A stretch of 64,000 bases of DNA from Aurantiochytrium sp. KH105 (taxonomy: Eukaryota; Sar; Bigyra; Thraustochytrida; Thraustochytriidae). The stretch spans positions 186,001-250,000 of the forward strand of contig BGKB01000035.1 in assembly GCA_003116975.1 (NCBI GenBank), written 5' to 3'. The position numbers and the translations under genes are program-made. Of this stretch, positions 47,658-57,500 are shown piece by piece; position 1 is the stretch's first letter; every line of letters begins with the position of its first letter. A model generated the notes under the pieces. That model was not told where the DNA came from and searched no databases. It worked only from the letters and a program-made list of their open reading frames with translations.

Positions 47658-49472
47658 CTAGGCACCATCATCATCATCATCATTGTCTTCGTCTTCGTCT
47701 TCGTCTTCGTCGGCATCGATACCCTCCGTTGTAGGTGATGTTGCGCCGCCCCAAAGATACGCTGCAATGTCCACATCGCTGCTATTGTAGCTGCTATCGC
47801 TTGCGAGCAAATCTTCAAACGAAGGCTTGCTTAATTCGAGGCATCGAGTTCGCCTGTTCCTGATCTTGAAGCAGCATGCGTATCCATCAAGTTCAGTGTT
47901 CGAGCAGCATGTGCGTCCTTCATCAGAAAATCTGACACCATAGCAGCAACGCTCTCCACCCTCTATATTCCTGCAGCAAGAACTTTTTCTACAATTGAGT
48001 ATGCAGCCGTTTGTCTTGCACTTCTTCGGTGTCGGGCTCGGCGTTGGGGCCTCTGTCTCCGCTTTTCCAACAACCGTGTTATTCAAGAGATTAGCGAGAT
48101 TCAAGCCAGTACCGTTGGGCTCGCTCACCACGTCACGAAAGCCTGCGTGCACATAGAGATTGAACCAGTCGCTTGCTTCCTTTTCAACATCGCGATCGAC
48201 CACATAGCAGCGATACGAGTCCGAGGTACCCTCGACCACCTCTGTAGGTACCTCGTCAAAAATGAGAAAACAGATGCCCTCGTCCACATCAAGATTAATG
48301 TCGTATGCTCGGCACAATGGGTCCTGTGTGCACAGAGAGGAGCAAGCAGCAGCTCCACAAAGGCCCACATTGTTGAACCCAGAAGGCCCGCAACGCTGAA
48401 CGCGATTCGATGAGTCCGAAACTGCACACATGCCGCCTTCTCCAGAGGTGGACTTGACTTCGACAGCTTTGGAGTTGAGTGCAGCGCTTTCCGAACGCCC
48501 ATAGCAGGTGGTTGACCCGTCAGCAGAACCGTCCTCGACGAGGGGAGGCGCCTCCAAGGAGAGACCAACGGAAAAGCTGGGATAGGATTCGTTGTTGGTT
48601 CCTCCCAAGCGTCTCAGATCAGGAATAGACGAGAACTCTGGACGGAGCATCAGCTTGCAGGCCTTGGATTTGTTGTGATATTCGATACCTGCGCATGTTG
48701 CAATACTGTTACAAATCGCCGCGCATTCTTGATGCGAGCAATCCCTACAGCGGTGGAAGCGCTCGAGCTCGAGACAATAGCTTGGGCAGTCTGAATTCTC
48801 GTCTCGGGACGAGCAAGGGCAAATATCCGCGTTTGGGTAGAGTGAGCACGAGCCAGAAGACGGCTGAGAGAGGTCCACCACGTCGATTGAGGGCTTGACA
48901 ACGAACGCGTCGTCTGGGGAGTTGTACTTGAGGTACGCAAGGATAAAGTTGCAGGCTGAGGGCGGATTGATGTCTTGGACGAGTGGGAGAAAAGGAATCG
49001 AGTAGTTGCCTTCTGGCAAGGGGATGCGCGCTGCAATATCACCAGCGACATAGAATTGGATATCTGTCCAGGTATCATTCTCGAGCTGTACGGGATTGAC
49101 GCAGGCAAATTCGACGGGTTCTTCCTCGTCAAGGTCCTGAAGACTCCTTCGAGATGCCACTTGCCTTGTATATGAGTCGCCAACTTGCTTCCAGCAGCAG
49201 CGCACCTTTTCAAAGTCTTGTCTGGCACATCGTTCGTACTTGCGCACCATGTATAGCTGCTCCACGCTAGTGAATGGAGCAATGCTCCTGATGAGATTCT
49301 TGCTGGCCCAGTTCACGCAATCTTCCCGCCTGTCGCTCGGCTTATAGTCGCACGTGTCCACAATGTGGCCAACTCGCTTGGACCCGCACGAAGCCGCCGC
49401 CTCGATCTGGCTCACCTGAAGGAGCCCCAGGGTGAGCACCACGAGGGCCAAGACGCTGCCCTTCATCATCAT
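47658..49472 (-). CDS. Secreted cysteine-rich protein with PAN/apple-like modules
   Basis: A 604-residue protein from the first of three consecutive ATGs (49472, 49469, 49466). A signal peptide is clear: MMMKGSVLALVVLTLGLLQV followed by SQIEAAA. The mature part is Cys-rich with several N-glycosylation sites. Two segments have PAN/apple-like Cys spacing: CSHQECAAICNSIATCAGIE with a following CKLML, and CGAAACSSLCTQDPLC with a following CFLIF. A compact Cys cluster follows (CKTNGCILNCRKSSCCRN; GRTCCSNTELDGYACCF), like a small disulfide knot. The C-terminus is acidic (DEDEDEDED, NDDDDDG), encoded by GAA/GAC repeats. No TM or GPI signal is evident. An adhesive or extracellular matrix/scale protein is possible; the function is not known. 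Confidence 0.8.
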   Translation of the reverse strand: MMMKGSVLALVVLTLGLLQVSQIEAAASCGSKRVGHIVDTCDYKPSDRREDCVNWASKNLIRSIAPFTSVEQLYMVRKYERCARQDFEKVRCCWKQVGDSYTRQVASRRSLQDLDEEEPVEFACVNPVQLENDTWTDIQFYVAGDIAARIPLPEGNYSIPFLPLVQDINPPSACNFILAYLKYNSPDDAFVVKPSIDVVDLSQPSSGSCSLYPNADICPCSSRDENSDCPSYCLELERFHRCRDCSHQECAAICNSIATCAGIEYHNKSKACKLMLRPEFSSIPDLRRLGGTNNESYPSFSVGLSLEAPPLVEDGSADGSTTCYGRSESAALNSKAVEVKSTSGEGGMCAVSDSSNRVQRCGPSGFNNVGLCGAAACSSLCTQDPLCRAYDINLDVDEGICFLIFDEVPTEVVEGTSDSYRCYVVDRDVEKEASDWFNLYVHAGFRDVVSEPNGTGLNLANLLNNTVVGKAETEAPTPSPTPKKCKTNGCILNCRKSSCCRNIEGGERCCYGVRFSDEGRTCCSNTELDGYACCFKIRNRRTRCLELSKPSFEDLLASDSSYNSSDVDIAAYLWGGATSPTTEGIDADEDEDEDEDNDDDDDGA

Positions 49473-50858
49473 CTTGGTCAAATACTCGAGATGCGGATTT
49501 GCTGTGGCTCCAATCAATCATTCACTGTCAATCATTCGTCGCTCGCGGGCCAGTGTCTGCTGGCTTGTTTCCTCGTTCCCTCCATTTTGTCCTTGCGCGT
49601 CGGATCTTGGCTCAGCCTGAAGCTGCGCCTGCCGCCACCCACGCACGTCGTGAGCGCGCTCTTTCTTTACATGCTCGCCAACAAGACAGTGGGTGTGCGA
49701 AAGAGTGCGTGCTGTCCCACGCAAAGACTTTCTTTGTGAGGAGATGCCACGGCACGTGACGGTGGCGGCCCGTGACCAGCCCGCCAGCCCGCCAGACAAA
49801 CAGACAGACAGACAGACCTCTTGACGGCCTGACGTGAGGAAAGGTAGGCCGCTCGACTTGCACAGCACAGGCTCGAGCCGCTTCCGGCCTCGCCCGAGCC
49901 GGCGCGGACGTGTCAAGGGCGGACGGTGAACAGAGATGTGATGCGCATGGCACCATCCATGCTCAACGCCGAGCGAGCGCTCTCACGAGGGTGGGGACCC
50001 GGAGACGCGAGCTCGAGCTTGAGCGACGGACAACGCGAGAACCAGAATCGATGGCCAAGATGGCGCCCAGTCAGCCAGCCAGCCAGCCAGCACAAGCAAC
50101 CAGCACGCGCCAGACGACAGAGAGCCTCCGGCTCCGAGTAAGCCAAGTAAGTCTTCCTCGCACTCCTTCCACATCCCCTCAGGTTCGTCGAGCTTGGATG
50201 GGCCCGCGGCGGTATAGGCGCAACGCGACTGCCACAACTTGAAGAGGGAGGTCGCTTCGCGATCGGCAAGATCGCGACAAGCTTCGGCCAGCGGCCAGCT
50301 TGCTACGCTTTCTGGATGTCGGCGAGCAAGCATGCGAGCTCGGACGAGACGGAGCTTACTGTGGCCCGAAGACTTCATCGTGCCTGCCGCCCTTTAATGT
50401 GCGTGCGTGAGGCAGGCAACTTTGAAGAGCGGCGCTAGCCGTGCGAATGCCAGCAGCGAGAACGCGACGAAGACGATCGGACGACGTCAGAATCGATCAC
50501 ACCAACCGGCCAGCGCTAACGTTACAAGAATGATGCGAGTTGCCAGCTGTTTCACGAGCCGATAAAGATCATTTGCAGCATGATGGATGAGAGGATGTCA
50601 TGGATGAGCAGAGTCTGTCGGTCAGGATTCGAAGATAAAGAAAGACTCGAAGCCAAAGAGAAAAGATTAAGCGGCAAAATGAAAACTTGCAAACTTTTTT
50701 CCTTTGCAAATTTATGGCCTTTGCGTCACGCACGTACGCAGATACATCTCAAGTGCCAACCCGCTTTTTCGTTCAATTGAGGAAAACCCAACGTAATGGG
50801 CGCAAGCCTTCGGATTGTGTCACAATACAAAACAAACTCAATGTGAGAAAGCAAGCAA
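49473..50858. other. 1.4-kb region upstream of the Cys-rich gene
   Basis: Holds the promoter of the Cys-rich gene and the 3' flank of the WD40 gene. It contains short GACA (49798-49818) and CAGC (50076-50091) arrays and one candidate small ORF. Otherwise nothing is recognised. Confidence 0.45.
49983..50378 (-). CDS. Candidate small protein, unrecognised
   Basis: A 131-codon ORF from ATG 50378. Its first 75 residues have balanced composition (LAEACRDLADREATSLFKLW; DEPEGMWKECEEDL) and look protein-like. The second half is Leu/Trp/Ala-rich over a CAGC repeat and may be noncoding, so an unseen splice site could end the real coding part earlier. No family is recognised. Confidence 0.22.
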   Translation of the reverse strand: MKSSGHSKLRLVRARMLARRHPESVASWPLAEACRDLADREATSLFKLWQSRCAYTAAGPSKLDEPEGMWKECEEDLLGLLGAGGSLSSGACWLLVLAGWLADWAPSWPSILVLALSVAQARARVSGSPPS

Positions 50859-51932
50859 TCATGCATCGGTGTCGTCCTCCTCAGTAAATACCTTTTGCTG
50901 CTCTGTAGCGGATTGCTTAGACTTTAAGGAAAGCCTGTTCCCAAGCAAGCTCGAGGTGCGTCGACTTATTCGTTTTCGTAAAGATTCACGTTTTTCTGGG
51001 ACGTGTATTGTTTCAGCAACTTGAGCAAACGTGGAATCCGAGACCGCCGCGGAGACATTCACCTCGGGCTCAAACACCTCGGTGCCATCAAGAGAAAGCT
51101 TTAAAGCGCCTGTTTCCAGATCCCAAAGCCGTACGCTTCTGTCTCTCGATCCACTGACAATCTCCGTGCCCACAACAGAGACTGAGCTCACAACATCCGA
51201 ATGGCCTTCCAGTAAGCGCAGCCTCTCTCCACTGCTGGCGTTCCAGACGCTGACGGTCTTGTACTCTGAGGCAAGAACGATGCGGTCTCCCGTGAGCGCG
51301 ATTGCCCTGACCCAGCCTCCGTGTGCATGAACGACGCGCACGCGATCAAAGGATGGCACGTTGTAGACTCTAACTCTTGCGTCCATTGACCCGCTTACCA
51401 TGCGATGGCCGTCAATGGCGACAGCCCATACCGAGTCAGTCGCGTCTTGTAGAATGTGACGTTCAATACCGGTCTCCCGCTCGAAAACGCAAACGGCGCC
51501 GCTGCTCAGCCCCGCTACGAGCAAGTTGTCGTGCGTGGCAAGCCCGTACGCCAGCGCCCTCGTGGGGATCGTTCTCGTGCACGTGCCGTTGGCCTTGTCC
51601 CAACATCGAATAGTCCAATCATAAGATCCCGATAGCAAAGCATCGTCATCGAGGACAAGGCTGCAGACAGTACCGGTGTGGCCCTCGAGCGTGCATGTGA
51701 TGGTTCCGGAGGACGAATCGACGAGGAAGAGGCCGCCGTCGTAGGCCCCAACGGCAACCAACATGCCGTGCGCGGCCACTGCAAAGGGTTCTAAGTCGTT
51801 GGGCATGATCAACTCCAGAACAAGAGTACCGTCCTCTTTGTTCCACGCGCGCAAGAACTTGTCACCGCAGACAGCAAAGACGTGATCCGCGGTCTGGGCC
51901 ACGCACCACACGTAGCTCCGGATGCGGCCCAT
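50859..51932 (-). CDS. WD40-repeat protein
   Basis: A 357-residue protein from ATG 51932; the frame is open upstream to a GTG, but no other ATG exists. About seven WD40 repeats form a single beta-propeller, for example TLEGHTGTVCSLVLDDDALL, SGSYDWTIRCWDK, VWAVAIDGHRMVSGSMDARV and SGSRDRSVRLWDLETGA. The C-terminal 60 residues are basic then acidic (KRESLRKRISRRTSS; FTEEDDTDA) and probably disordered. The repeat style, with short inter-strand turns and V-S-G-S-x-D, is close to the WD40 part of the TIR-NACHT locus at 31.6 kb. No partner domain is present, so function cannot be assigned; it is probably a cytosolic scaffold. Confidence 0.85.
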   Translation of the reverse strand: MGRIRSYVWCVAQTADHVFAVCGDKFLRAWNKEDGTLVLELIMPNDLEPFAVAAHGMLVAVGAYDGGLFLVDSSSGTITCTLEGHTGTVCSLVLDDDALLSGSYDWTIRCWDKANGTCTRTIPTRALAYGLATHDNLLVAGLSSGAVCVFERETGIERHILQDATDSVWAVAIDGHRMVSGSMDARVRVYNVPSFDRVRVVHAHGGWVRAIALTGDRIVLASEYKTVSVWNASSGERLRLLEGHSDVVSSVSVVGTEIVSGSRDRSVRLWDLETGALKLSLDGTEVFEPEVNVSAAVSDSTFAQVAETIHVPEKRESLRKRISRRTSSLLGNRLSLKSKQSATEQQKVFTEEDDTDA

Positions 51933-52206
51933 GGCGGCCGGCTCCGATTGGTAGGCTGACGTTCTGTCCACGTCAACCTTGCGACAGCGACAAAATCCAC
52001 GCCGCGTGCCTTAGGGTTGTGCCATGTTCGAAGCCACGAAGCCGCCGCAAGCAAAAGCGTTCAAGCCACTCTCCTCCCTCTTCAAGAGAAGAGGTCGATG
52101 AAAGGAAGAGCAAGCAAAAGCAAGCACTCGCCTTTTTGTTGCAGTGTGATTTGTCCCATGATGAAAGGAGACTGGAAATTCTTTTCATTCTTTCCTTCCG
52201 TGAGAG

Positions 52207-53712
52207 CTATGGGGATCCTGCTGGATCCAAAAGGTCTTCCTGACTCGCTTGGTTCCCTGCAGGCTTGACTGGATCAAGAAGACCGCTCGTTGGGGCCGAG
52301 CCGGTAGAGACGTCCAAAGAAGCGGCCATCTCGACAAATGTTCCAGGTGCTACAGCAGACTTTGGAAAGGTCTTCTTGTATAACAAACTGACGACGCGCT
52401 CTTGCGATAGCAAAATTTCGAGCAGTTTTTCGCGGTCTTGCTCGCTAAAGTCTTCCATATCAATCGCGTCCTCGGCACCAAGAGACGACACGCTATCTTG
52501 CATTTTGACAGATCCATGAGTGCTACTGAGCTTGCTTCCGTTTGAGGTGACCCGTTGTCGGTGGCGAATAATGTTGGTGCGAACGTCCTCGACACACCTC
52601 CGCAAGAGAACTTCGAGCTGCGTTCTTGACTTGAGGTCCGCCGAGTACGCGTTTCGAACCTTTTGCAGATTTTTGCGTTCTGTGTCCAAAAGCTTCTTCA
52701 AGCGCTTAATGATCTCCTTGTAGCGGACCTCTTTGTCCGCTGCGTGCCCGGCCGAAAGACTCGTCACTGCGTCCGTCAAGGACGACATGTTGTCAATGAT
52801 TGGGGATCCCGCCTGCATCATGACGGATCCGCGACCCGCAGGTGGGAGCAAAGAAGAATTACTTGCTTTTCGCCCTCCTACGCCAGAGACGTTGCCTGCT
52901 ACGGATCCCGGCCCAGCCGAAGGACCATTGCCTGGCAACGTGGTAATTTTCTGTGTCATGGCTTGCTTCTTGTACGCCTGAAGAGCCTCGAGCTCTTCAT
53001 CACGCTTGACGAGAGCATCCTCTTTGTTTTGAATCTCTTGACGCAACTGTACATTATCCTTCTTCACAGTGACCAGTTGGCGGATCAGGAACTCGCGATC
53101 ATCCTCTTGGGTCTTGAACTGCGATTTAAGTCGCGTATTTTCCTTTTGCAAGCTTTGGTTCACGCGCTCGAGTCGATCGGCCATCTCTTTGGCCCAGTCC
53201 AACCCGCGTTCGAGCTGACGGTTCTTTTCAATCCACGAAGAAGCGCCTACGTCTGCTTTGCTCTTTTCGACTTCGAGTTCACTTTGAATATCAAAGAGTC
53301 GCGCGCGAAAGGCTCGCAAGAGGTCGCGTTCTTGGTCCTGCAAGACTTTTGCTGTGCTGTCCTGTACGTGCTCGATATTTTTCATGAGCTGTTTGTGCAA
53401 ATCACGAATGTTGCCAATGCGCTCGTCGCCTTCCATCCAGTTAGTCCTGCCAGCGTTGACGGCCTCGAGCTCAGCTTCGAGAGACTCAATTCGCGCTTCA
53501 TACTGGCGTTGTCGTCGAATGTAGGACTCTTGTCTTCGTTTGAGATCAGCCTGGAGGGCCTCGATTGACGCTGCGCTCCCCGATGATGTCGCTGTACCCG
53601 AGGCTGTCGCCGATGCACTTGGCAACTCTGCGCCCGCATCTGCGGCGGCATTGAGCTCGTTTCGGAGCGCTGCGATGCGCGCGTTCACTTGCTGGTCTCG
53701 CGCGCTTGCCAT
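52207..53712 (-). CDS. Coiled-coil protein
   Basis: A 501-residue protein starting at ATG 53712. Heptad-rich helices cover about residues 45-255 and 335-400, including DLLRAFRARLFDIQSELEVE, WAKEMADRLERVNQSLQKEN and DDREFLIRQLVTVKKDNVQL. A Gly/Ser/Pro-rich linker lies between them. The strongly conserved-looking central helix with KSQFKTQEDDREFL suggests a structured rod such as those of basal-body or axonemal proteins, but no family is named with confidence. No TM or signal peptide is seen. Divergent from the HMMR-like gene 826 bp away, so shared regulation is possible. Confidence 0.8.
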   Translation of the reverse strand: MASARDQQVNARIAALRNELNAAADAGAELPSASATASGTATSSGSAASIEALQADLKRRQESYIRRQRQYEARIESLEAELEAVNAGRTNWMEGDERIGNIRDLHKQLMKNIEHVQDSTAKVLQDQERDLLRAFRARLFDIQSELEVEKSKADVGASSWIEKNRQLERGLDWAKEMADRLERVNQSLQKENTRLKSQFKTQEDDREFLIRQLVTVKKDNVQLRQEIQNKEDALVKRDEELEALQAYKKQAMTQKITTLPGNGPSAGPGSVAGNVSGVGGRKASNSSLLPPAGRGSVMMQAGSPIIDNMSSLTDAVTSLSAGHAADKEVRYKEIIKRLKKLLDTERKNLQKVRNAYSADLKSRTQLEVLLRRCVEDVRTNIIRHRQRVTSNGSKLSSTHGSVKMQDSVSSLGAEDAIDMEDFSEQDREKLLEILLSQERVVSLLYKKTFPKSAVAPGTFVEMAASLDVSTGSAPTSGLLDPVKPAGNQASQEDLLDPAGSP

Positions 53713-54538
53713 CGCGCTCTTGCTGTATTTTACGCCTTTGCTCTTCGCGCCTTTCGCTTTGCCTGCGCGAGCGCGCTAGCGTGTGAGGACGATCAGCCCC
53801 GCTACGCTGCGAGCTCAATCGATCGACGTTTCTGTTGCTGACTGTCGTGCTCGTTGTGTTCCCTCGCGGCACGATAGATGATCCAAACTTGTACACATAC
53901 AATCAACAAGGGAAACAAACCATCAGAAATAGAGACAACCCTCACAATCAGTGATGCTGGGAAAGGAAATATAGGGGCGCGCGCTCGGCAAGTCGCTCGG
54001 GTCGAAAGCGTACGCGCACGTGCGTATGTACATATCTCCTTCCTTTTGTGCTCTTTCCGCATTTTTTCCCCCTTTCATAGATGTGCGCATCTAAAACGGT
54101 GTGTACCAACGGATCTATCAATCTGATGGGAACACGGGGAATTGGCCCTTGTGTGCAACCGCCGCGACCCAAGAAATCGATCCCAGTCCGCAGATACCAG
54201 AAAAACTTAGGGCCCTGGGCAGCGCGAAGCGACCTCGCGGCAACCGCCGCCGGCGCGGACCTCAATCAATCGATCATTTGTTGGAGGGAGACGTCGAGCA
54301 AGCAGGAGATCTTGGCCACCAGCCAGCAAACTGAGAAAGGAAGGAAGCGAGCGGCCAACGGCGATCGCGAGACCGAGCGAGAGCAACGCGAGACGAGCGT
54401 GAGTGGCAAAGCGACGAGCGAGTAGGGACAAGCGTCGCGTGAGCAAGCGAGCAACCTCGTCTCTGCTCCCAATCTTTGGCGGGGCTTGCAACGTCAGTCA
54501 GGTGCTTTTTTGTCGTTGGCACGCTTGACCCCAACACA
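53713..54538. promoter_or_regulatory. Divergent promoter region, coiled-coil and HMMR-like genes
   Basis: 826 bp between divergent starts. It is mixed in composition, AT-rich around 53870-53960. The frame of the HMMR-like gene is open from 54476 but lacks an ATG before 54539. No other gene is seen. Confidence 0.5.
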
Positions 54539-57500
54539 ATGTTTAGCAAGTCCAAGGTGCAGCGGTTCTGGGAGGAAAAGGGCAAGAACCCGAGCTTGGG
54601 TCCCGGAGCATACGATGTTGACAAAGCAGACACGGCGCTGCGGTCCAAAGCATACCAGAACGTACCTCTGAGCGCCACCGCCCGATGGCACGAGGACGAT
54701 GACGATGAGAACCGTGGACCTGGTTATTACAATGCCTCCAAACCGGGCGAAGACCCAATGGCAGACGCTAAAGCTGTACGTAAGCCAAGGCCACCAAGCT
54801 TTCGTCGACTAAGCGGAGCCAACCTTGCGAACACGCATGCCAGCGTGCATGGACCCGCCGGGGAGCGTCCCTTCGACTTTGACGTCCCACAGGCTGCCGA
54901 GTCCGAGACGGATCGTCTACGAAAGAGGCTTCGGAACGCCCTTTTGGAGAAGGACAATCTCGCACGACAAATGAAAGCGAGCATGTCGCGAGCTCGCGTG
55001 CTTGAAACGCAGCTTGCCGACGCTGCAAAGACGGTGGAGAAGGTCCCAACGCTTGAGCGCCAGGCCCGCAGGGCTTCACGCGCAGCCCTCGCCGCAGCTG
55101 CTGCAGGAGCTGCCGTCCGCAAACACTGCGCACGAGCCGAGGAGGAAAAACACAGCGCACAAGAGCGCGCATCTGCGCTTGAGTTCGCCCGCATCCGTGC
55201 GTCCGTGGAGCTTTGCCGTTTGCAAAAGCAGCACTTTCTCCTTCAAAATGCTGCACTTGCGCAGCGCGACGCGGCTGTGGATCGCGAATGGGAGTTCTCA
55301 TGGGGCATTCACGATACAATCGAGCGCAGCAACGAGGTGATTGAGAGGCAGGAGGAGGAAATCCTTCAACAATCGGCACTTTTGCAGGATACGGCCGGAA
55401 CCGAAGCGTACATTGCGTCGCTCAAGGAGGAGATCGAGCTTTTATCACAAGAAAACCTCGGCTTGGTTGCGGAGGCGCGCACGGCCAACGACGAAGCGAG
55501 CCGCTTAAGCACGCAGCTAATTGATTCGCAAGCCGCCTGCGAAAAGGAAAAGAAGCGCGTTCGCGAGCTGAAAAGCAGGCTGCAGACCGCGGAAGCAACC
55601 ATCAAGGAAAAGGTATCATCGACGCAGGATCTGTTGAAACAGCTTTGCCTCATTACAGACGCGTGCCAGCGCAAAATCAAGGAAAAAGGCGAGCTCGCAG
55701 ACCGATCTCGCGCTGCCGACGAACAGCTCGCTCAAATCGAGGCCACATCAGCCTCGCTGCAGTCCCGCTTCCAGGCTCGCGAGGAGGAACTCCTGAGCAA
55801 GGTGCAAGAATCCGAAGCGATCATGGCCGAAGCGCTCTCCGACGCTGCTGCGCAGATTGCCTGCCTCGAACGCGATCTGTCCGAGTCGCGCGAATCCATG
55901 GAAATCGTGTGCACCGAGCACGCAGAGAAGAACCAGGCCGTGGCCCACCTTGAGGAACAGCTGAAATCCGCAAAAGACGACCTCGAATCTCACCGTGCTC
56001 GGGAGCAGGACCTTCGTGCTGAGGTAGAAGCGTCTGTTCAGGCGCACACCACGCTTCGTGAAACGGAAGCAGACGCCAAACGCCAGCTTGCCGCGCTTCA
56101 AGAAATTGTACATGCTGAACGCTGCAAGAGCGAGGCCGCCGCCAAAGAACATGCGCAGAGCGCGCAAGAGCTCACGCAAGACCTTGCCGAGGCGGAGCGT
56201 GTGGGATGCGAGTACCGAGAAAAGCTCGAGCTGGCCGAGGCCGCATTGTGCAAATTAAAGGAGGATTCGGCCGAGGTTCAAACAGACCTCGAGGGCCGCA
56301 TTGCATGCCTCGAGAAGGCAATTTCCGAGCATGAGAGCACGAGCCGCGAAGCCGAGCATGCTTGGGAAGAAGAAACACGTGCAAAGGCTGAACACGTTGC
56401 CGAACTCAATCGGGCGCTGGCATCGACGCGATCCACGCTTTTGCAGCTCGAGTCGAATCAAAAGGACCTCGAGCTTGAAATCACTCAACGCCAAGAAGTC
56501 GTGGTCAGGCTACAAAACGAGGTGGAAGAACTGACGGCCAAGGCACAAGAACAGATGGAAATGGCCAATCAGGCGCGCACAGAGGCCGGTGCCTGGGAAG
56601 CCCGAGCACAAGAGGGTGTCGAACGGGTCTCATCCTTGGAAGCTTCCCTCACCACTTCAAAGCAGGACTTGACGTGCGCTCTGGGAAAGGTCGCCTCGCT
56701 GGAGGAAGACGTTGAGACCTTTAAAGCCCGTGCTCGCGAACTCGACGAGGCTTTTCAAGAGGTGGACACGGAGCAAGCTCATACCATCGCTGCAATGGAT
56801 GCGATGGCTGAACGCTTTGAGCTTTGCTTCGATCGGACCCGTCCAAGCGATCTTGTGCGTGGCGTTGTAGAGGTGCGTGACAGTCTTGCGCAACAGCTGG
56901 ATTGTCTTCGCGAAGAGGTCGCTATAAGCAAAGAGACAATCAAGAGCCTGGAAGGTGAGCGGGATGGCTTGCGACAGGAAAAGGTGGACCTCGAGGCGCG
57001 GCATCTTGCGGCGACGGCGCACAAGGACTCGCTCTCGCAGCATCACGCAGAGCTCCTCGAGCGCGCACGCGTTCTGGAGCGATCAAACGAAGAGGCACAC
57101 GGTCAATTGAGTGCGCTTGCGTCCGAGCTGGACGAGACGCGCCGCCGCGAAGATGCGCTCGGACTGCAGATCGAAACTCTTTGCAGTGAGGCGGACGGCA
57201 AAGAGGCGACGCGACAAAAGCTTGCAGACGAAAAATCGAAGCTTGAGGGCGAGAAAGAGACGCTAGCGACCAAGGTGGTTGCTCTCGAGGAAGCCTTGAG
57301 CGTTGCGAGCGACAATTACGAGACTGCCCAAGCGGAAAAGACAGCGGTGGAGCAGCGCGCAGAAACGCTCGAGTCGGCGCGTGTAGAGGCCACGCAGCGG
57401 GCAAGCGAATTGGAGGATCAACTGCAACGCATTTACGAGGAGCTCGAGGCTTCCCATGAGGCCCGGCAAGGCCTCGAAGCAAGGAATGAAGAAGCCATGG

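Noticed and set aside
50149-50195. Plus-strand GTAAGT...CCCCTCAG pair, considered as a short intron
   Set aside because: It is under 50 bp and no coding frame on either side becomes meaningful when it is removed.
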